21,966 nucleotides of DNA from a virus, in the IMG/VR virus record IMGVR_UViG_3300009788_000324, positions 1 through 21,966 of that record. One strand, given 5' to 3'. How positions within the stretch are numbered: the first letter of the stretch is position 1; each line of letters begins with the position of its first letter. The notes beneath the pieces are model-generated. The model was not told the origin of the DNA and ran no database searches. It worked only from the letters and a program-made list of their open reading frames with translations. Made by a program: the position numbers and the translations under genes. Shown one piece after another: positions 1-6,415 of the stretch.

Positions 1-386
1 GGCCCAAGACGAAAATTGCTTACAATTCCGCCCAACTGATAATCCACAAGCCAAGTAATACCACCAGTAGGTCTAAAAAAACCAAATGTGTATTGATCGC
101 CGTTTAATCCCCATGCTCCACCGATCTGTAACCCAATCGTCGCATAAGTAGCTGAAAAATCATTGACAGTCGGAGTGCTATTATCAGTTATTTTAGTTGT
201 TAGCACGCCAGTAACAGGGTCATTGAATGAATCGCCGGAACTCATGCTTGGAACGTCCAGAGCATCATAAGCGGTCGCATCTTCGGGCGTCATATCGGCA
301 ACGGTAAATGCAGCTAGTTGAAAAATATCAACCACTGAGGCCGGCGACACCAAGGGGACAATGCTACTGCCAGCTATGACAGGCAT
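1..386 (-). CDS. Partial phage fibre-like / virion hypothetical protein (3' end outside window)
   Basis: An open frame of 128 codons runs without a stop to the left edge. Its ATG (384-386) overlaps the TAA of the preceding gene as TAATG, which indicates translational coupling. The visible part begins MPVIAGSSIVPL and is rich in Thr, Gly, Asp and aromatic residues with alternating beta-prone stretches (for example QIGGAWGLNGDQYTFGFF). No known domain is recognised. It is the last visible gene of the virion operon, after the ejection proteins, where podoviruses usually carry fibre or receptor-binding genes. Its composition (about 43% GC over 1-240, hand count) is clearly lower than that of the rest of the operon, which fits a variable, recently exchanged gene. 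The fibre role is inferred from position and composition only. Confidence 0.75.
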   Translation of the reverse strand, partial: MPVIAGSSIVPLVSPASVVDIFQLAAFTVADMTPEDATAYDALDVPSMSSGDSFNDPVTGVLTTKITDNSTPTVNDFSATYATIGLQIGGAWGLNGDQYTFGFFRPTGGITWLVDYQLGGIVSNFRLG

Positions 387-787
387 TACGTTACCGGCTT
401 GGGTATCGCTATGATCTTGTCGATGAAGCCGCGATCCGTGCGCTGGATATCGAACTCGTAGACAGAGCGCGGCTGCGGCTTGGAATTTTTATCAATGCTG
501 GCGAGTACCTCGGCGAGCGGTGCCAGGTCCAGGGGGGGTGAACGGTTCACCCCTGCATTGGTTTTTATCAGCGTTTGCAGCGTTGCCAGCACTTCCAGCT
601 GGCTCTGTGAGCGCGCCAGCTCGGCCGCGGTCCTGTTGGTGCTGTCTTTAATCAGCTGCTTGAAGCCCTCCACCAGCTCATCGAACTGCGCAATGCTGGT
701 CGCCGGCCGATCGATCTTGATTGATGCGCCGCCCTTAACCAGCTCGAGCAAATCAGATAGTTTCATTTCCTCTGACAATTCACCCAC
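386..787 (-). CDS. Hypothetical virion-operon protein, 133 aa
   Basis: The GTG start (785-787) is preferred because GGAG lies 7 nt upstream, and the gene overlaps the end of the large ejection-protein gene by 8 bp. The internal ATG at 764-766 has its purine-rich tract too close. The protein is acidic and mostly helical: residues 10-85 are heptad-like (LLELV, FDELVEGFKQLI, AELARSQSQLEVLATLQTLI), suggesting a coiled coil. A short beta-like tail (VYEFDIQRTDRGFIDKIIAI) follows. No family is recognised with certainty. Its place between the ejection proteins and the fibre-like gene suggests a virion assembly or accessory role (inference). Confidence 0.7.
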   Translation of the reverse strand: MGELSEEMKLSDLLELVKGGASIKIDRPATSIAQFDELVEGFKQLIKDSTNRTAAELARSQSQLEVLATLQTLIKTNAGVNRSPPLDLAPLAEVLASIDKNSKPQPRSVYEFDIQRTDRGFIDKIIAIPKPVT

Positions 788-3389
788 TTATGCACTCCAG
801 TAGCTTGTTAAGTACGTTGCGCCGCTTCACGGCTTTGTCAAAAACCTGCTGCGTATTGCGCTCAACCTTGGCAGTCTCGCCGGTTTCCTTGACCCGCACT
901 GTACCAGTATCCGTCAAATCCCCAAAGTCCTGCTGTTCGAAGATATGCGGCATATTACCGGCCACCTTGGCAAGAATGCTGTCAATCTGATCCGGTCGCG
1001 TGCCTCCGGCAATCTGCTCCTCACTACTGGCCAAGGCGCCAATCATCTCCATCAGCCCCTCGAGCTCACTGGTATCAATTTGTTCGAAACGCTCGCCGCC
1101 TTCCAGCAGCTTGCGCACCTCGGCGTTACTGAGCACATCCAGATCAATATCCTCGGCCTGTATGAAGCTCGCCAGCTGATCCAGGGCATCGCCCAGCTCG
1201 CGCATTATGGGATCGCCGGGCGAGTCAAAGCCGAATCTCGGCTGGCCGGCCTTCTCCGCTGCAATCGTTTCCAGTAATAAATCCGGATCGTTCTCAGCGA
1301 TAAAGCCGGACTCCGCCGCCGCCTCGGCTGCAGCATCGAGGCTCAGGCCCGCAGTTTTCTTGCCGCGGCCCTTCTGCGCATTCTCCGGCAATAGGTCCTG
1401 CCAGTCGCGTGCCGTGATCTCACCACCATCATCAATGAGCCCGCCCTTTTCCTGCAGGAGCTCTACCAGTGATTGCCCCTGCATCTCGCGCTGTGTTGGA
1501 AAATCACCGCTGCGCAAGCGATCCAGCAATGAATCCACCAGTACATCGACGTCCTCGCCGATAACTCCGGCCGGCAGGTCGCGCCTCACGCCGGCAAACA
1601 TGCGCTCATATAGTGCCATTGGGTCCATGCCCGCACGCTCGGCCAGGTTCACCATGCCGACCATAATCCTCGCTTGCTGCTGCGCTGCACCGCGCTCAGT
1701 ACCGGCAGCAATCAGCTGGCCGGTGATGTCCTTGACGATTTCCTGCTGTGCCGAGACCGTGGCATCATCGGTGGCCGCGGCCAGTTGCTCTATTTCCTTC
1801 TCCAGCTCCTCTCTGTTGGACTCGAATTCCTCCGCCTCGCGCCCCGTCATATCACCTTCACGGGCGCTGATATCGTTTATCAGGCCGCCGTAGTGATCCG
1901 TGGGTGCAATCTTCTCCGCAAACGCGGCCGTTGGTATCTCCACCTTCGTACCCAGCTCACGCGCTTCCTCGAGGTTTGTGATGCCCAGTTCAGACGCTAT
2001 CTGATCCGGATCCTGGCCGCTTTCCTGAAAGTAGGTGTCAAAGCGATCGGCGTCGATGAGGATATTGTCAACCGCACCATCCTTGGTGAGGGTGTCGACA
2101 AACTGGGCGTATTTGCCGGGCACATTCTGCCGTACCTTGGAGTCGGTGGCCGCCTCGCCCAGCGCCTTGAATGCCAGCATCCGTGATTTGGCGTTGCGTG
2201 CGCGCCGACCGTCCACCACCAACCGCTGCCCCGGTCCTATGCCGGCAATCAGCACCGTGCTTTTCAGTGTTATCTCGGCAATGTCCGCCATGCGCGAGGC
2301 CCACTGCTCACCGGTAAGCATATCCTCGCGATCATTCTGCGCTTTGAGGATTTCGCCCATCACAATCGTCATGGACTCCTGTGCGACCTCAGTTGCAATC
2401 TCCGCCGCGACTCCAATACCCCAGTCGCGCACCGCCTTGCCAGCCACCTGCCGGAACGTGACCCGACCCAGTAGTTGCTTGACCACCTCATCACCGACAC
2501 TACCAGTGAGATTGCGCACGCCGGGCAGCTTCGAAAACAGGATATTGCCGCCGACCGCTTCGAACAGGCCATTGACATTGCGGGCAATTGTGGCCGCCCA
2601 GGCTGCGTCATCGTGTGTGAATCCCAGCTCGCGGTATTCGAGATAAGCATGGCCGCCCTCAACCTTCTCGGCGTATTTGAAGCCACCACCGATCATGCCG
2701 GCAGTAAAACCGGCACCAAAGCCGACAACAGCACCCGGCGCCACACCCATCCCAAGCGTCGGTGTGCCGATGATTGCAGCGCCAGCAACCGCGCCCGCGG
2801 GCGCCGTGAGCGTGGCCGTCTGCAGCCCCTCTTTCCAGGAGCCAATGAAATTGGCAGATTGCTTGGTGAATTCCACCACCAGTGATTTGAAGCCGGAGGT
2901 GTCAAAATCGTGATCGACAGAATACTTCCTCAGCTCCTCGAGCCGCGCGGCATCGTCGGGCTTGAAATCACCTTGCCGCTGGCGGTCGCCGATCATGCCC
3001 ATTTCCTGCATCGCAAACGACGACTTACCCGCCATTTTCACCGCGCTCCAGTCGAACAAGGCATCCATCACCCATTCGGTGCGGGTCATGTTTGCCTCAT
3101 CGTCTTTGAGGATGGCCAGATGATAGGGATTGGCGGCTGCAAACTCGGCAAATTTGGGATTGGTATCACGGTACTTTTTCGGATCAAAGGCCCGCCGCCG
3201 GGTCTGCTGCTCGATGTAATCGAGATCATTGGCGATAACCTCCTCGGGCAGACCGGTCTGGCCGCGTAGCTTGAGGACTCTTGTCGCCTTGTCGACCTCA
3301 ACGTCCAGCTCGTTGCCTACTATCAGCCGCTTCTCAGTCTCTTGCTGTTTGAGGTAGTCGTCGTATTCCGGTAGCGCGCCCTGTGGCAT
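780..3389 (-). CDS. Large internal virion / DNA-ejection protein (polyvalent-protein type), 869 aa
   Basis: This is the largest protein after tail tubular B. The N-terminal third is charged and helical. Residues about 192-237 form a long Gly/Ala-rich hydrophobic segment (AGAVAGAAIIG, VVGFGAGFTAGMIGGG). Then comes the pattern VEGGHAYLEYRELGFTHDDAAWAA, typical of large phage internal or polyvalent proteins and compatible with membrane insertion during genome ejection. The middle has helical stretches (LAERAGMDPMALYERMF), and the C-terminus ends KRRNVLNKLLECISG, a common closing motif of this group. I see no clear lytic transglycosylase active site. In the T7 order it occupies the gp16 slot but is much shorter than T7 gp16 (about 1,300 aa). 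The ATG follows the previous gene's TAA by 3 nt. Ejection role: family and position, moderately sure. Confidence 0.85.
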   Translation of the reverse strand: MPQGALPEYDDYLKQQETEKRLIVGNELDVEVDKATRVLKLRGQTGLPEEVIANDLDYIEQQTRRRAFDPKKYRDTNPKFAEFAAANPYHLAILKDDEANMTRTEWVMDALFDWSAVKMAGKSSFAMQEMGMIGDRQRQGDFKPDDAARLEELRKYSVDHDFDTSGFKSLVVEFTKQSANFIGSWKEGLQTATLTAPAGAVAGAAIIGTPTLGMGVAPGAVVGFGAGFTAGMIGGGFKYAEKVEGGHAYLEYRELGFTHDDAAWAATIARNVNGLFEAVGGNILFSKLPGVRNLTGSVGDEVVKQLLGRVTFRQVAGKAVRDWGIGVAAEIATEVAQESMTIVMGEILKAQNDREDMLTGEQWASRMADIAEITLKSTVLIAGIGPGQRLVVDGRRARNAKSRMLAFKALGEAATDSKVRQNVPGKYAQFVDTLTKDGAVDNILIDADRFDTYFQESGQDPDQIASELGITNLEEARELGTKVEIPTAAFAEKIAPTDHYGGLINDISAREGDMTGREAEEFESNREELEKEIEQLAAATDDATVSAQQEIVKDITGQLIAAGTERGAAQQQARIMVGMVNLAERAGMDPMALYERMFAGVRRDLPAGVIGEDVDVLVDSLLDRLRSGDFPTQREMQGQSLVELLQEKGGLIDDGGEITARDWQDLLPENAQKGRGKKTAGLSLDAAAEAAAESGFIAENDPDLLLETIAAEKAGQPRFGFDSPGDPIMRELGDALDQLASFIQAEDIDLDVLSNAEVRKLLEGGERFEQIDTSELEGLMEMIGALASSEEQIAGGTRPDQIDSILAKVAGNMPHIFEQQDFGDLTDTGTVRVKETGETAKVERNTQQVFDKAVKRRNVLNKLLECISG

Positions 3390-3392
3390 GAG

Positions 3393-5231
3393 TTACTCCG
3401 AGAGCAGGGCTTCGGCCTCTGCTGTTTGACCGCTGATCCACAGGAAGTAAGCCTTCTCGATGTCGCGCTCGCTGACATTGTCGCCGTTGACGGCGAAATT
3501 GCGCAGGAACTGCTCCATGTTCTGTGGATTGCCTTGCGAGTCCGGCAGTGCCGCAATGCCGCGAATCTCATCAATATCCACGTACACCTCGCCGCTGGTG
3601 CGCTCCTCCTCACTGAGCCCAATTTGTGTGCGCGGCGTACCGGAAAACCAGCCCTCCACGTACACAATCTGGCCGATGGTGTGCGCGGTAATTTCCTGCA
3701 CTTCCTGCGGTGACAGGTAGCCGGAACCAGTTTCATTGTATTTTTGCAAGGAGGCATCGGTGAGTGCCCTGTTCACCGCACCGTCGATTCTGAGGTAACG
3801 GTCATAGTCCTTCTTTCCCGGCGCCGGAATACGATCAAACAGGCTGTGCGGGCCACCCACCAGCATGTTTTTCAGCAATTCGTCATCCGGATCGCCGCGG
3901 TAGATATTCGGGTCCTTGGCGGTCTCGGCGCCTTTTTTCATCGCATCCTGCTCACGCACCATGCGGTCCCAGTCGCTGCGGTCAAGCTGTGAAATCCACT
4001 CGGCAGTGTTGAGATTGGTCTGCAGCTGCTCTTTTGAGCTGAGCTGATACCACTCGTGGAACTTCTCCGGCACGCTCGCCGCGGCATAGCCTTCATCGCG
4101 TTGCCACTGCGCCGCAAAGTCCTTGATGAATTTTTGCCGCTGCGGACTCAGCAACGACATATCGCCCGGCGACAGCCCACCAAGCGATGTACCGGCGCGA
4201 ATCTGGTCCATCATCTCCAGCTCCAGCTCGGTGACGCCAAGGTTCTTGATTGCCAGGTCCTCTCTATTGCGCTCGCTGAGCTCCTGTTCGAGGAAGTTGC
4301 GCTTGGCGCCGTAGTCCTGATCCGATCGGTCCAACAGGGCCCGGGCGGACTTTTTCCGCGCCGCAAGGCTCGCTGCATCAGTCTCGGGAAAGTCAGCCAC
4401 CACCTGATCGATGATGCCAAACACGTCGCCCTGGATGGTGGAGAGCTTATCCTCATCCTTGGCCTTGCGCAGCATTTCGGCGACCGTGTCCTTGTTGAGG
4501 AAGTCCGCAATTGAGCCGGAGCCCTTGCCAGCTTGCAGATCCTCAATGCTGATCGGCCCGCGCGCCTTGCGCTTGGCCATTGATAGCTCCAGCTCAGCAA
4601 TGCGGTCTTTCACCTCCATCGCAATGAGGCGGCCATGGGCAGTGTCCTGCACGAACTTCTGCGCCCTAGCCTCCTTCTGCGTGTCGTCCCATGCCGTATT
4701 GGCATAGATGCTCTCGAGCTGTGTGAGCATGATGTCGTTGGCGGTTGCCGGGTCCGCGTTCAGTACCTGCTCACGCGCCAGCAGCAGATTGGCCTCTATC
4801 TTTGCGGTCTCGTTATCGAGTTTTACCACTCGGGATGCGTCCGCCACCTGTACCCGGCCGCGTTCGCGAATCAGGTCAGACTCCGAATCCAGCAGCTGCA
4901 TGTCGTCCGGGCTCAGCGAATAGCGTCCATACACCTCATCGCGAGTGGTGTTGTAACCAGTCGCATAGCGCTCATCGTAGGTGTGCCAGTCCTCATCATC
5001 ACGCAAGGCCTCGCGCTGTGCGATGTCAGCATTCAGCAGCTCGTTTTTCGCCAGCGAATAATTCAGCCGGTCCTCTTTGCGCTTTTTCTCACCGTAAATG
5101 GCAGCAAAGGTGTTGGCCGCCTTGGCCACCGCCTCACCTGTGCTAATATCACCAGCACCCGGCAGATCTACGCGGTTTGAGCGCAGTGAAGGGCGGGCGC
5201 CGAAGTCAGGGGCTTCTGGAATCTGCGGCAT
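3393..5231 (-). CDS. Internal virion protein, gp15 position, 612 aa
   Basis: The frame could extend upstream to 5294, but the ATG at 5229-5231 overlaps the preceding TGA as TGATG, the coupling used throughout this operon, and gives the sensible N-terminus MPQIPEAPDFGARPSLRSNR. The protein is long, charged and almost entirely predicted helical (for example EKKRKEDRLNYSLAKNELLNADIAQREALRDDE and LELEMMDQIRAGTSLGGLSPGDM), without a signal peptide or clear membrane segment. It lies between the gp14-like protein plus ENGIY protein and the 869-aa ejection protein, the slot of T7 gp15, which forms the internal core and periplasmic ejection tunnel. Function is assigned by position and architecture, not by a catalytic motif. 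Confidence 0.82.
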   Translation of the reverse strand: MPQIPEAPDFGARPSLRSNRVDLPGAGDISTGEAVAKAANTFAAIYGEKKRKEDRLNYSLAKNELLNADIAQREALRDDEDWHTYDERYATGYNTTRDEVYGRYSLSPDDMQLLDSESDLIRERGRVQVADASRVVKLDNETAKIEANLLLAREQVLNADPATANDIMLTQLESIYANTAWDDTQKEARAQKFVQDTAHGRLIAMEVKDRIAELELSMAKRKARGPISIEDLQAGKGSGSIADFLNKDTVAEMLRKAKDEDKLSTIQGDVFGIIDQVVADFPETDAASLAARKKSARALLDRSDQDYGAKRNFLEQELSERNREDLAIKNLGVTELELEMMDQIRAGTSLGGLSPGDMSLLSPQRQKFIKDFAAQWQRDEGYAAASVPEKFHEWYQLSSKEQLQTNLNTAEWISQLDRSDWDRMVREQDAMKKGAETAKDPNIYRGDPDDELLKNMLVGGPHSLFDRIPAPGKKDYDRYLRIDGAVNRALTDASLQKYNETGSGYLSPQEVQEITAHTIGQIVYVEGWFSGTPRTQIGLSEEERTSGEVYVDIDEIRGIAALPDSQGNPQNMEQFLRNFAVNGDNVSERDIEKAYFLWISGQTAEAEALLSE

Positions 5232-5593
5232 CAGACGGTCTGCGCGAAAGCGAGTGCGGAGGTGCCGATGACGATCGGATTGGTGCCGGTGCAATCCCAG
5301 ATGGTAACGGCGGTGCCGATTGCAACGATGACCAGTGTGCCATTGACTACATCGCGATTACCGTCAAAATCTCCGGCACGCACCCAGGCCGCACTTTCGA
5401 CGTTGTAAATGCCGTTTTCAGTGGTGTCCGTCTGGTCCTTGACCAGCACCCGATCACCCACCAGCACCGCTACCGTGTTGATAGTCTGCTCACCGGACAG
5501 CGTGATATTGACCGTTGTGTGCGTCACACACGGCGCCTTAATTGCAAGCCCCGCAAGGAAGCTGTCGACGCGGAAATTTTGCGTTGCTGTCAT
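5231..5593 (-). CDS. Small virion protein with ENGIY beta module, 120 aa
   Basis: The core has the recurring phage structural pattern V-x-D-R-V-L-V-K-D-Q, then ENGIYNV, then AAWVRAGDFDG at residues about 46-80. This pattern occurs in fibre-, spike- and baseplate-associated proteins and looks like a small beta-sandwich. The ATG overlaps the stop of the gp14-like gene (ATGA) and its own stop overlaps the next start (TGATG), so it is translationally embedded between two ejection-protein genes. That position is unusual for the module, since T7 has nothing between gp14 and gp15. It may decorate the tail or cap an ejection complex (inference). The module match is from memory; the function is unknown. 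Confidence 0.78.
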   Translation of the reverse strand: MTATQNFRVDSFLAGLAIKAPCVTHTTVNITLSGEQTINTVAVLVGDRVLVKDQTDTTENGIYNVESAAWVRAGDFDGNRDVVNGTLVIVAIGTAVTIWDCTGTNPIVIGTSALAFAQTV

Positions 5594-6087
5594 CTGAAAT
5601 TTCCAGCCGAGCGTACTGTGACCTTCTTGGTCGTCGGTACGCTGCTGCCGCCACCGCCAAACGAGCCACCACCAGACGCATAGGCGCCAGCGCCAGCTGA
5701 CAGCGCATTGAAAATGCCAGCAGTAAACGCAGCATCACCTTCCTTTTTGGCCTCCTCGGCGCGATGAATCAGCCCCTCGGCTTCATTCTGGCCGGCCCAC
5801 AATCTCGAGAAGATGCGGTATTCACCCTCGGCATTGAGATCACCGAGCAGTTTCACCACACCAGGATCGCCAGTACCGCCACCGCTGGCCGCTGCCACCG
5901 CCAGCGCCCGCGAGTACATGAATTCCTTGTTGCGCTGCTCCTCGGCCATCTCGCGCGTAGTGGTCGCCATGGAGCGATTCTTGGCCTCGCGGTACGCCAG
6001 CGACTCTGCAATTTTTTGCTTGCGGATATTGAAGGCCTCAATGGCCTTACCACCACCGGCAACCACTGCTAACGCTAGTTGAGCCAT
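5590..6087 (-). CDS. Internal virion protein, gp14-like, 165 aa
   Basis: I chose the ATG at 6085-6087. The in-frame GTG at 6096 has GGAG only 1 nt away, whereas the ATG has it 10 nt upstream. The N-terminus is hydrophobic (MAQLALAVVAGGGKAIEAF), followed by a long charged helical region (KQKIAESLAYREAKNRSMATTTREMAEEQRNKEF). A C-terminal small-residue stretch comes next (FNALSAGAGAYASGGGSFGGGG), then a TTKK tail. The layout of hydrophobic N-terminus, helices, Ala/Gly-rich ASAYASG-like stretch and basic tail is that of T7 gp14, the ejection protein that enters the host outer membrane. Length is close to T7 gp14 (about 196 aa). It lies directly after the GNAT-type gene in the gp13-gp14 order. Confidence 0.82.
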   Translation of the reverse strand: MAQLALAVVAGGGKAIEAFNIRKQKIAESLAYREAKNRSMATTTREMAEEQRNKEFMYSRALAVAAASGGGTGDPGVVKLLGDLNAEGEYRIFSRLWAGQNEAEGLIHRAEEAKKEGDAAFTAGIFNALSAGAGAYASGGGSFGGGGSSVPTTKKVTVRSAGNFR

Positions 6088-6413
6088 CCGTACCACGCTC
6101 CGTGTAAGTGCGTAAACCCGAGTCTGTGCATAATTCTACAGCTCTCCGCGTCCTCGGCAATCGCCAGCACCGGGCCACGGTAATCGTCGCAAAATGTCAG
6201 CGCCCGCTTGATTGCTCGCATTATCGTAATCGATTTGAGCTGCACTTGCAGCGCCGGCTTGAATTCAGAAAAAAACAAACCCCATTGCGGCTCGCGAACA
6301 ATGCCAATAATTCCCACTACCTCACCATCCATCTCCGCCACCAGCGCCCGTACTGTGCCGCGTGCCGGCTCACCGTAAAACGCCAGGATGTCAGCTGCGC
6401 TGGCATAGCGCAC
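6075..6413 (-). CDS. GNAT-fold acetyltransferase-like protein in the T7 gp13 position, about 112 aa
   Basis: The domain starts RYASAADILAFYG (first GNAT strand and helix). It continues with RALVAEMDGEVVGIIGI (strands 2-4) and ends with AESCRIMHRLGFTHLHGAWYGW (C-terminal GNAT strand pair with the LGF turn). The canonical acyl-CoA loop (Q/R-x-x-G-x-G/A) is not clear, so catalysis is doubtful. The frame is open up to ATGs at 6527 and 6506, but these give 91-112 bp of overlap with tail tubular B, and the extra residues are low complexity. GTG at 6411-6413, 2 nt after the tail-protein stop, places the start at the domain edge and is my choice. No start has a strong ribosome site. T7 gp13-like proteins at this position belong to a GNAT-like family needed for virion assembly. 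Confidence 0.75.
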   Translation of the reverse strand: MRYASAADILAFYGEPARGTVRALVAEMDGEVVGIIGIVREPQWGLFFSEFKPALQVQLKSITIMRAIKRALTFCDDYRGPVLAIAEDAESCRIMHRLGFTHLHGAWYGWLN

Positions 6414-6415
6414 AT

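Noticed and set aside
1-386. Diversity-generating retroelement target, prompted by the BPP-1-like Bbp19 gene
   Set aside because: No template/variable repeat pair, reverse transcriptase or C-type lectin pattern is visible in the window.
1207-1893. 228-aa plus-strand open frame opposite the large ejection-protein gene
   Set aside because: Serine/arginine/proline-rich composition of an antisense shadow in GC-rich DNA, no ribosome site, and fully overlapped by a supported gene.
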